Shown here: in pieces, positions 35,713 to 42,672 of the stretch
Layout: each line of letters starts with the position of its first letter
How positions within the stretch are numbered: position 1 is the stretch's first letter
Assembly (NCBI GenBank): GCA_963756025.1
Contig: CAVWMF010000001.1
Location: 434,001-498,000 of the forward strand
Length of the DNA stretch: 64,000 nucleotides
Source of the DNA: Bog-473 sp963756025
GTDB taxonomy: Bacteria > Actinomycetota > Acidimicrobiia > Acidimicrobiales > RAAP-2
Direction: 5' to 3'
The notes under the pieces: model-generated
What the model was told of the DNA's origin: nothing
Databases searched by the model: none
Seen by the model: only the letters and a program-made list of their open reading frames with translations
Translations under genes and position numbers: made by a program

Positions 35713-37143
35713 GTGAATACCGACGCACCTTGGCCGACGCTCGAAGAAGCCGAAGCAAGGGTACTGGAGATCCAGGCCAAACTGCACGGATGGGCAACCG
35801 GTGAACCTGATCGCCGGTTCGATGACCTGTTCAACCTCGTCGCCGATCCCGCCTTCTTGGTCGTGGCCTGGAAGCGGGTGCGGGGCAATCGAGGAGCACG
35901 GACGGCCGGAGTCGACGGCGTGAAACCGAGCGACGTCATCTTCGGCGGAGACACATTGCTGCCCCTGTTGCGAGCTGAGCTCAAGGCAGGGACCTTCGTG
36001 CCACTTCCCGTGCGGGAGCGGATGATTCCCAAGGCTCCGGGCAAGTTCCGCCGCCTCGGCATCCCAACTGCACGGGACCGATGCGTGCAGGCCAGCTTGA
36101 AGCTGGTCCTCGAGCCGATCTTCGAGGCGGATTTCTACCCTTCTTCTTACGGGTTCCGTCCGTCTCGGAGGGCGCAGGACGCCATCACCGAGATTCACCA
36201 ACTCGCCATCCACTCCTATGAATGGGTGCTCGAAGGTGACATCGAAGCATGCTTCGACCGCATCGACCACACGGCCCTGATGGACCGGGTGCGCAGGCGG
36301 ATCGGGGACCGGCGTCTCCTACGCCTCGTCAAGGCGTTCCTAATGGCTGGCGTCCTCTCCGAGGACGGCGTGTCAAGGGACACCTGGACCGGCACGCCCC
36401 AAGGCGGCATCCTCTCGCCGCTGCTGGCCAACATTGCCCTCTCTGCCCTCGACGAGTATTTCGCCGAGGCATGGAGGCAGTTCGGCTCGCCCTCCTCGCG
36501 CTCGACGCGGCGTCGCAACGGCCGACCCACCTACCGCCTCGTCCGCTACGCGGACGATTTCGTGGTCATGGTGGCCGGCACCAAAGCGCACGCCGCCGAA
36601 CTGCGAGAGGAGGTCACAGCGGTTCTCTCCACCGCCGGGCTCGTCCTGTCGGAGGAGAAGACGAGGGAGTGTCACATCGACGAGGGCTTCGACTTTCTCG
36701 GCTTTCGCATCCAGCGGCAGCCACAGAGGGGGTCGAAGAAGCTCTACGTCTACACCTTTCCTTCCAAAAAGGCGCTCGCCTCGGTGAAGTCAAAGGTGAA
36801 GGCTGCAAGCAGAACCAGCACGAACCAAACTCTGGCCGACCTCATCGGGCGGTTGAACCCGATCCTTCGAGGTTGGACCTCTTACTTCCGTTACGCCAGC
36901 TCCAAGGCGACCTTTGCCTACCTACGCCACTACACGTGGAACCGGGTGGTGCAGTGGCTTCGCCGCAAGCACGGCCGCAATGGTTGGAAGCATCTGCGAC
37001 GGCGCTACTTCTCCACGACGTGGTGGCCGGAGCAGAACGGCACGGTGCTGTTCGACCCGTCAGCGGTGGCGGTCACCCGCTACCGCTGGAGGGGCTACTA
37101 CATCGCCAGGCCGTGGGACCAGGAGATCAGCGCCACCGCTTGA
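35713..37143 (+). CDS. ltrA: Group II intron-encoded reverse transcriptase/maturase
   Basis: 476 residues. RT domains are complete: YGFRPSRRAQDAI, GDIEACFDRIDH, GTPQGGILSPLLANI, and the catalytic YADD near residue 278, followed by FLGFRI. The maturase (domain X/GIIM) region follows with LNPILRGWTSYFRY and YTWNRVVQWLRRKHGR. The C-terminus (RWRGYYIARPW) carries no HNH endonuclease motif, so the intron probably moves by reverse splicing without second-strand cleavage. The GTG start at 35713 is preceded by GGAGG. It makes the intron splice and retrohome. Confidence 0.92.
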   Translation: MNTDAPWPTLEEAEARVLEIQAKLHGWATGEPDRRFDDLFNLVADPAFLVVAWKRVRGNRGARTAGVDGVKPSDVIFGGDTLLPLLRAELKAGTFVPLPVRERMIPKAPGKFRRLGIPTARDRCVQASLKLVLEPIFEADFYPSSYGFRPSRRAQDAITEIHQLAIHSYEWVLEGDIEACFDRIDHTALMDRVRRRIGDRRLLRLVKAFLMAGVLSEDGVSRDTWTGTPQGGILSPLLANIALSALDEYFAEAWRQFGSPSSRSTRRRNGRPTYRLVRYADDFVVMVAGTKAHAAELREEVTAVLSTAGLVLSEEKTRECHIDEGFDFLGFRIQRQPQRGSKKLYVYTFPSKKALASVKSKVKAASRTSTNQTLADLIGRLNPILRGWTSYFRYASSKATFAYLRHYTWNRVVQWLRRKHGRNGWKHLRRRYFSTTWWPEQNGTVLFDPSAVAVTRYRWRGYYIARPWDQEISATA

Positions 37144-37160
37144 CCCCTCCGATCTGTGGA

Positions 37161-37194
<34 letters not shown>

Positions 37195-37258
37195 GGGGAG
37201 CGGGCCGGGGAAACGGACTGGTCGACGAGACCAGCACCGCGCCCCGGTCCGACTCCAC

Positions 37259-37587
37259 CGGCTGGTTTCGGTGTGACACCGAAGCGGGAGGGGAGCAAGA
37301 AGAGCCCACCAACCAAGCCGGCGCACCGGTCCCATCACGCCGAGCGCCGAACGGCGTCGGCGTGGCCTGTGGCAATCGGATGCCACCGCTTTCGCCCGCA
37401 CCGAAGAGCCCGGTTCCGACCATTAGCCCTTCATGGTTGGAACCATGAACCCTCTGAGCTGGTGCTTTGTCGGTCCCCTGATTCTCCGACTCCCTGAGCT
37501 GATGGTGTGTCCGGTGGGAAAGTTTTTTCGATTTTCTTTCCACCATGAAGGTAATCATGAAGGTTTCCATTACGGCCCTCCTTCATC
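37259..37587. other. Intergenic region after the intron
   Basis: No supported gene. A dyad CATGGTT-GG-AACCATG lies at 37432-37447. Two related blocks (CTGAGCTGGTG near 37,453 and CTGAGCTGATGGTG near 37,494) and a run AAAGTTTTTTCGATTTTCTTTC near 37,520 precede the next gene. These could form its control region. Confidence 0.4.
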
Positions 37588-38319
37588 GTGGCGGCCATGG
37601 ACTCCCCCACAATCAGATGTCTCCGAAGCGAATGGCTGGCCCTCGGGACCACTCCCCAATCGAGAGCCGCCTGTCATCGCCTGGCTCGGTGCGAACCGGT
37701 GGTCGCCGACCTCAAGGTCGACAACCTGGCCGAGTTGGTCGCTGCCCTCTCCCTCTCCTCGGGCCGGCTGTCGCGCAACGAGGCCGCCGAGGTGATCACG
37801 GCCATGCTCAGAAGTGCAGACACCGACGCTCTCGTTCCCCGGGCCATCATCGAGGCTCTCATCCCCGGGGTCCTCGCCCTCCGCCGGCGCTTCGACCTGA
37901 CCGAGGGGCCATGGTGCGACCTCGACGCCTTCCATGCCGACGCCGTTTCTGCCCTCTGGGAGCTCACGAGCAGATGGTCAGGCACCCACCGCCCCTACGC
38001 CGCCGGTGACCTCTTGTCAGGAGTCCGCACCCGGCTCCGCACCCTCCAGGGCAGTGAACGTCGGCACCGCTCCCGCCAGAGCGGCAGCCCCGCTGCGTTG
38101 GACACCCTCCCGGCATCGATTGGTCGCACCGGTGAGGAGCTCTTGGCCGGTGCCCTGTCCGAGGCGACCGGACACGGCCTCAAGGGCGCCGACGCCGCTG
38201 TGCTCTATGCGACGAGAGTCCTCGGAATGTCGCTGACCGAGGTGGCCCAGCTCGCCGGACTACCCGCCCGCCACCTCCGGCGGCGGCGGCGGATCGCCAT
38301 CGACCGCCTGGTGGCCTGA
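37588..38319 (+). CDS. Sigma-70 region-4-like DNA-binding protein
   Basis: 243 residues with a largely helical N-terminal two thirds (LAELVAALSLSSGRLSRNEA, then DAFHADAVSALWELTSRWSG). The C-terminal HTH reads as sigma-70 region 4 (GADAAVLYATRVLGMSLTEV, AQLAGLPARHLRRRRRIAID). A proper region 2 was not recognised, so it is a sigma-like or resolvase-like HTH regulator. GTG 37588 or ATG 37597 may be the start. Such proteins are frequent in actinobacterial integrative elements next to small unknown genes, as here. A likely role is control of the island's own genes (inference). Confidence 0.6.
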   Translation: MAAMDSPTIRCLRSEWLALGTTPQSRAACHRLARCEPVVADLKVDNLAELVAALSLSSGRLSRNEAAEVITAMLRSADTDALVPRAIIEALIPGVLALRRRFDLTEGPWCDLDAFHADAVSALWELTSRWSGTHRPYAAGDLLSGVRTRLRTLQGSERRHRSRQSGSPAALDTLPASIGRTGEELLAGALSEATGHGLKGADAAVLYATRVLGMSLTEVAQLAGLPARHLRRRRRIAIDRLVA

Positions 38320-38547
38320 CGTGTGAGTGCACCCAAAGGAACTTCAACCGATCCGGCCGGGTACGAGCGGAGCCGGCCCCTCAGGCTTGCCCTACGCCGC
38401 CCCAGCTGCCCGTCTGAGCTCACCCTGGTCCGGATTTGGCGTACCCCAACCCCACCAAGAGGGTGGAAATCCTGCCTTGTCCGATGATGCCGGAATGGGT
38501 CCGGACTCGGCCCCGAAGAAGTTCCCACCACCCACAGGAGCGACCCC

Positions 38548-38733
38548 ATGACCGCAGCCCAGCTCACCCATCTCGTCGAGCTCGCCGCCTACGCCTCCGG
38601 CTTCTTCTGTATCACCGACCCCGAGGCCGCCCGGATGTTTGCCGCCGCCGCTTCACGAGCCGAGGCTCTCTCCGCCAAGCTCGGGCGCGAGGAAGAGCAC
38701 GCACGCCGGTGGAAAGAGATCCCCGGTGCGTGA
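38548..38733 (+). CDS. Small helical protein, 61 residues (first of three overlapping genes)
   Basis: ATG with ribosome site AGGAGCG. It encodes a compact helical protein (AQLTHLVELAAYASGFFCIT, DPEAARMFAAAASRAEALSA, then EEEHARRWKEIPGA). Its end overlaps the next gene's GTG (38726) by eight bases, which suggests translational coupling. Family unknown. Confidence 0.6.
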   Translation: MTAAQLTHLVELAAYASGFFCITDPEAARMFAAAASRAEALSAKLGREEEHARRWKEIPGA

Positions 38734-39001
38734 GCACCGAGCTGAAGTGAGGGATGACGGGACGTCGCCCGGCCAAGACCTGACGCTGGTCGTTGGCGAC
38801 GAAGCTTTGCGCCTCTCCTCGCCGCTACAGCCAGCCCTGTCCCGCTCGGGGGTCAGTGTCGTCTTGGGCGGTCGGTGGCGCCTTCTGCTCCCGTGCTGCA
38901 TTGGAGTCCACAGAGGCCGGGAGTTCGGGATTCGGCTCACAGTCCTCGCCGCCCCGACGGAGGCTCTTGCCGCCGCCCTGCCGAGGTACTCCCGATGGTG
39001 A
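38726..39001 (+). CDS. Hypothetical protein, 91 residues (second of three)
   Basis: GTG start inside the end of the preceding gene. Beta-strand-rich composition (DLTLVVGDEALRLSSPL, VSVVLGGRWRLLLPCCIGVH, FGIRLTVLAAPTEALAAALP) with two adjacent cysteines. It overlaps the third gene's ATG by seven bases. The three frames are open in tandem and overlapping, the usual look of a small element operon. Function unknown. Confidence 0.5.
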   Translation: MREHRAEVRDDGTSPGQDLTLVVGDEALRLSSPLQPALSRSGVSVVLGGRWRLLLPCCIGVHRGREFGIRLTVLAAPTEALAAALPRYSRW

Positions 39002-39219
39002 GGACACCAACCACCCGGCTGATTCCAGCCGATGCCGCCACGTACAAAGAGCTGCACGCCAAGCACCCATATCTTTCAATCCGCTGGTTACGCGACCTTC
39101 GGACCTTTGCCCGGGTGGACAGTTGGAAGCCCCTCAAAGAGGTCCTTCTGAGCGAGTCCGAGGTCATCGCCTACGCCAGTGGCCGCGGCTACTCCCCTGC
39201 GGGACAGCGGGCAGCGTGA
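38995..39219 (+). CDS. Small protein with HTH-like composition, 74 residues (third of three)
   Basis: ATG at 38995 overlaps the preceding stop. The sequence (ADAATYKELHAKHPYLSIRW, LRDLRTFARVDSWKPLKEVL, then SESEVIAYASGRG) resembles short DNA-binding or excisionase-like proteins in length and charge, but no motif is decisive. It is the last gene before the toxin-antitoxin pair. Confidence 0.5.
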   Translation: MVRTPTTRLIPADAATYKELHAKHPYLSIRWLRDLRTFARVDSWKPLKEVLLSESEVIAYASGRGYSPAGQRAA

Positions 39220-39329
39220 TAGGCGCTGTAGTTCGATTCAAGGGCACTGTATTCCGCTCGCGAAAGTAGGCACTCGGTGCTGGTTAGGTTGCAATCTGCC
39301 CCGCCTATCCGATTGGAGTATCGGGTTAC

Positions 39330-39353
39330 TGACATCGTGATATCGTGATGTCA
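39330..39353 (+). promoter_or_regulatory. Palindromic operator over the antitoxin start
   Basis: TGACATC (39330-39336) and GATGTCA (39347-39353) form a perfect dyad around two direct copies of ATCGTGAT. The dyad overlaps the ATG of the ribbon-helix-helix gene, the usual place for a self-regulated toxin-antitoxin operator. Confidence 0.7.
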
Positions 39354-39562
39354 TGGCAAAGCAGACCACTGTGCGACTCCCCGAGGACTTGGCCGAAGCG
39401 GCTGAGGCGGTTGCCCGCGTCAAGGGCACAAGCGTGAATGCGCTTATCATCGAGTCTCTTTCCGCGGAGGTTGCGCGTGTGCGCGCCGACAAGGAGTTCA
39501 CCAGCCGAGCCAACCGGCTCCTCAAGCGCGACAAGGAACTGCTGGACCGACTCGCCCGTTGA
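39353..39562 (+). CDS. Ribbon-helix-helix antitoxin (CopG/Arc type)
   Basis: 69 residues. The N-terminal strand and helices fit the RHH fold (KQTTVRLPEDLAEAAEAVAR, then VKGTSVNALIIESLSAEV), with a helical basic tail that would wrap the toxin. It should bind the palindrome at 39330-39353 and neutralise the Doc-type protein encoded next. The toxin's TTG start overlaps this stop (TTGA), so the two are coupled. Confidence 0.82.
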   Translation: MAKQTTVRLPEDLAEAAEAVARVKGTSVNALIIESLSAEVARVRADKEFTSRANRLLKRDKELLDRLAR

Positions 39563-39963
39563 CTCGGTTCATTTCACTGCCCGAGTTCTTCTGGCTTGCC
39601 GAACAGGTCACCGGAATCGATGCCGAGGTCCTCGCGAACTCTGGCAGCATCAACCTCGCTGATTCGGCGCTACACGCCCCCCAAGCCAGCTTCGGCGACC
39701 AGGACTTCTACCCCGACCTGCTCGATAAGGCCGCCGTGCTCACCTGTCATCTGGCGTGGAATCACCCCCTGCCCGACGGGAACAAGCGAGCCAGCTGGGC
39801 GTGCCTCGTGATGTTCCTCGACCTCAACGGTGTGGTCTGGGATCCCGATCCACCCGACGTCGACGAGGCAGAGGAAGCCATCTTCTCGGTGGCCGGACAC
39901 GAGGTTGACGAAGCATGGTTTGCCAGCTGGATTCGCCAACGGACCCGTCCGGCTGGCGAGTGA
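39559..39963 (+). CDS. doc: Doc/Fic-family toxin (death-on-curing)
   Basis: 134 residues with the Doc-type Fic motif NHPLPDGNKRASW (canonical HPF-x-DGNKR-x). Doc proteins inactivate elongation factor Tu by phosphorylation and stabilise mobile DNA by killing cells that lose it. Two acidic stretches and QASFGDQDFYPDLLDKAAVL before the motif fit the family. A TTG start overlaps the antitoxin stop. As part of the island it likely prevents its loss. Confidence 0.85.
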   Translation: MTRFISLPEFFWLAEQVTGIDAEVLANSGSINLADSALHAPQASFGDQDFYPDLLDKAAVLTCHLAWNHPLPDGNKRASWACLVMFLDLNGVVWDPDPPDVDEAEEAIFSVAGHEVDEAWFASWIRQRTRPAGE

Positions 39964-40003
39964 CTCTCAGCCGGCAGCGAGGATTGAGGAGGAATGAGGA
40001 TAA

Positions 40004-41306
40004 GTGGCTACAGCGTTGAAGACACGGACGGCACAGCGAGCCAAGGGCGAAGGGAGCGTGTTCCCGCGGAATGACGGCAACGGGAAACCCACCGGCAAAT
40101 GGCTGGCACAGGTGACCCTGAAAGGCCCCGACGGCAAAAAGATTCTCCGGGACTCGCACCGCAGATAGCGAGGATGCTGCGGTGATCGCGAAGGCGGAAC
40201 TGCTCGCTGAGTACCCTGACGGTTTGTACGTGCCTCCTGTGCCAGATGGTGAGTCTGCTCCCGGCACCATCGGAGCACTTTTGGACGAATGGTCGGCGCA
40301 CTACATGGGCGTGAGCGGATCGACCGCAGACAATTACAGATCACAAATCACCGTTCACTTGAAGCCAGCATTCGGAGACTTCGCAATTGGTGACCTGAAG
40401 GTCTCAGATGTGAACAAGTTTCTCCGAACCGTCAAGACGAAGAGGCGTCCGCCGTCGACGCGGGAACGCCCCGAACCCAAGAGACGGCGCAACATCAAAC
40501 CCAAGCCATTCGTGGCGGAGGACCTGAGCCTCTCGTCCAAGCGCCTCTTACGCAAGGTGCTCGCCATGGCGCTGGATCACGCCATATCGGAGGATCGCCT
40601 GTCGGAGAATGTCGCCCGCAAGGCGAAGCTCCCCAAGACGAGCGAGGACAATACGAAGGTACCGGACTACTTCACCACGGACGAAGCCAGGCAGTTCCTC
40701 GTGGCGGCACAGGATGACCGCTTCTACGCCGCGTGGGTGCTCCAGCTGCACCATGGGCTACGTGGTGGCGAAGTGCTGGCCCTGTCGTGGAGCGATATCG
40801 ACACCAAGAACGGCATCCTGCATGTACTCCACGGGCAGCAACGTATCGGCGGCAGGCTGATTCCGAGAGGCAAAACGAAGAACCAATGGTCGGTACGGGA
40901 TATCCCGATCTCTGAGGCTGTCCTAAAGATTCTCGAGGCTCACAAGGCCCGGCAGGAGGCGGACCGCGAGGCATGGGCATCACTGTTCGACGTGCCTCCG
41001 GTGTGGAACCCCGACAAACTGGTGTTCACGAGCAGAGAGGGAACGCCGGTGCGTCCCGAGACCTATCTGCGCTCCTTCAACAAGGTTCGCGATAAAGCGG
41101 CGACGCTCTCAGACGAGGCAACTCCCCACACGCTGCGACACACCTGCATAACTCTCATGGTCGAACGCGGGCAGACGCCACTCATGCAGATCGCGAAACT
41201 TCACGGGCACAAGGATTTATCCATGCTCACGAAGGTCTACGCCCACCTGGGCAAGGACGTGGTGACAGGTCAAGAGTCGGTGCTGTCCGACTTACTGCCC
41301 GCCTGA
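40004..41306 (+). pseudogene. int: Tyrosine-recombinase integrase of the island, with out-of-frame N-terminal arm domain
   Basis: From GTG 40004 (ribosome site GAGGA) a frame encodes the arm-binding domain (RAKGEGSVFPRNDGNGK, WLAQVTLKGPDGKKILRDS) but hits TAG at 40166. The continuation is in another frame (RTADSEDAAVIAKAELLAEY) and runs to 41306. One base too many or two missing near 40,151-40,157 accounts for it. The catalytic part is intact: Arg in HHGLRGGEV, Lys in GKTKNQ, HTLRH, HGHKD, and Tyr in KVYAHL. A GTG at 40182 could make a 374-residue protein lacking the arm domain. It lies next to attR, as an integrase should. Confidence 0.82.
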
Positions 41307-41337
41307 ACCCGATTTCAGTAAGTTCAACCAGTAAGTT
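41290..41337 (+). promoter_or_regulatory. Right arm-type integrase binding sites (predicted)
   Basis: CAGTAAGT (41316-41323), six bases, AGTAAGTT (41330-41337) repeats the left-end pair with the same spacing. An inverted copy ACTTACTG (41290-41297) lies in the last codons of the integrase gene. Confidence 0.65.
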
Positions 41338-41445
41338 ATTCCCCCAAATTCAGAGCTCCTGGTGAGCACTCCCCCGCCCGACAAAACAACCTCTGACCAG
41401 GGAACAGACGGGAATGGACGTAAACGCACGTGCCATCGGCAATGA

Positions 41446-41491
41446 ACCCCCAGTCAAGCGCGCTAACCAAGCTGCGCCACAGCCCGTTCCT
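41446..41491 (+). repeat. Right attachment site: partial tRNA-Pro copy
   Basis: Identical to 17387-17432. It carries the tRNA 5' half with the anticodon loop only, so it cannot make a tRNA. The DNA to its right should be the original upstream flank of the tRNA gene before the island entered. Confidence 0.88.
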
Positions 41492-41776
41492 GGTCAGACA
41501 CCTGCGGAGTCCGCAGAAAGCCGACCAAAAAGTGCCAGATCCGGACGCCTTGCGAACAAGGCTTCAGAATCTGACTCTGGAAGAGCTTACGCCACTCCCC
41601 GGGGCGGGCCTTGTCCCCCGCCGTTCCCGCTCCGTTCTCCCGCCCCGGATTGCCCCGATCTCCATATTTGCGGCGGCGGCCGTCTGCCTGTGTCGGGACC
41701 CAGGAGCGACAAGGCGGTGCACGAGAGCGGTCAGGTGTGTGACTAGAGGCTCGGACCGTGGGGTATGGAGCCAGGC

Positions 41777-41890
41777 ATGACCACAACCGAAGATCCTCCG
41801 ACCACGACAGACGATCCCGACGAGCCCACGGAAGCCCCAGAGGTAATCGGATGGCCGGATAATCCGGATGCGCCTGAAGTGGAGTTCTAA
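41777..41890 (+). CDS. Acidic microprotein, 37 residues
   Basis: ATG at 41777 (in-frame ATG also at 41765) with GGAG just upstream. The product is acidic and Thr/Pro-rich, ending EVIGWPDNPDAPEVEF. It is similar in style, not in sequence, to the microprotein at 16.6 kb. A short hairpin with a CGAA loop follows its stop. Real but tiny, or chance; function unknown. Confidence 0.42.
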   Translation: MTTTEDPPTTTDDPDEPTEAPEVIGWPDNPDAPEVEF

Positions 41891-41892
41891 AC

Positions 41893-41920
41893 CCTGATGC
41901 GACAGGGCGCCCCGAAGGAG
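41893..41920 (-). terminator. UUCG-loop hairpin after the 42.2 kb minus-strand gene
   Basis: On the minus strand, right after the stop of the 41924-42202 gene, CGCTCC-TTCG-GGGGCG forms a six-pair stem with a stable UUCG loop. A related block occurs at about 14,127-14,160 and 14,342-14,365. Confidence 0.45.
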
Positions 41921-41923
41921 CGT

Positions 41924-42202
41924 TCATCCATACCGGCTGCGCCGCCTACTGATTCTCGACCCAGTGGTGACCACGGGGGGCTCACCGGCGGAATCCGTGA
42001 TCCACTGGCCGAGCCATAGCCGCAGCTTGTCGGCCGCCGCAGGTGTGAGGACCATCCGGACGCCCGGGGCCCTGATCTCGATCTTCGTCCCTTCGACGCT
42101 GGTCACCTCTTGCACCCCGAGCTCGCGTGAGTAGATGCCCCGGATCCCGCCGAACGTGATGACGTCATCATCTCCTGTCGGAGCATGAATCGTTGTGGTC
42201 AT
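41924..42202 (-). CDS. Hypothetical protein, 92 residues
   Basis: ATG at 42202 with an AGGGGGG ribosome site. An upstream extension is not protein-like. The product (IHAPTGDDDVITFGGIRGIY, VQEVTSVEGTKIEIRAPGV, MVLTPAAADKLRLWLGQWI) is a small soluble protein, probably beta-sheet then helix. It lies just outside the right attachment site in native chromosome. Family not recognised. Confidence 0.6.
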   Translation of the reverse strand: MTTTIHAPTGDDDVITFGGIRGIYSRELGVQEVTSVEGTKIEIRAPGVRMVLTPAAADKLRLWLGQWITDSAGEPPVVTTGSRISRRRSRYG

Positions 42203-42672
42203 TCGGGACCCCCCTGATGATGTCTGAAGGAGCCTATTTCGATTCAAAACCGTAGCGGTGGACCATTGCATGAACGACGAAGGGAGGGACCGAAGTCCCT
42301 CCCAGGTCGCTGTCCCTCATGGGGGTACCCCAGTATTCAACACGAGTGTGTCGGGCCCGTTAAATCAACGGTGTCCCAAACGGCCACGGCCAGGGCCACG
42401 GCGACGGCGACGGCCCGAGAGATGATGGAGAATGGGTGATGCCCACACAGAGGACAGCATGGGAGCGGTTCAAGCTATGGCTGGCGCATCTCGTGTTCCC
42501 CGGCCGCACTTGACGGAGTGGTGCGACCCCGATCGGTGCCCGAAATGGTTTGCCACATGATCCAGCGGGTATAGGGGTAGGAACTACCAGTTTGTAGTGC
42601 CTGGTTCGACGTTGTCGCGGGGCCACCGGCCACGTGAGGCACCGGACGTGGCCAACCGTTTCGAGAAGGTCG
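42203..42672. other. Intergenic region with a strong hairpin
   Basis: A perfect stem GGGAGGGAC-CGAA-GTCCCTCCC spans 42282-42303 with a tetraloop. A GGC-GAC tandem run lies near 42,395. No gene is supported. It holds the promoters of two diverging genes. Confidence 0.5.

Noticed and set aside
37432..37447. CATGGTT-GG-AACCATG dyad as an integrase or resolvase site
   Set aside because: Single occurrence with no partner copy. Left as a possible operator only.
38322..38480. A GTG-started frame between the sigma-like gene and the first small gene
   Set aside because: Arg/Pro-rich translation without ribosome site. Probably the leader region of the small-gene operon.
41430..41780. Open frames across the right attachment site
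   Set aside because: They translate the partial tRNA and flanks. No ribosome site or protein-like composition.
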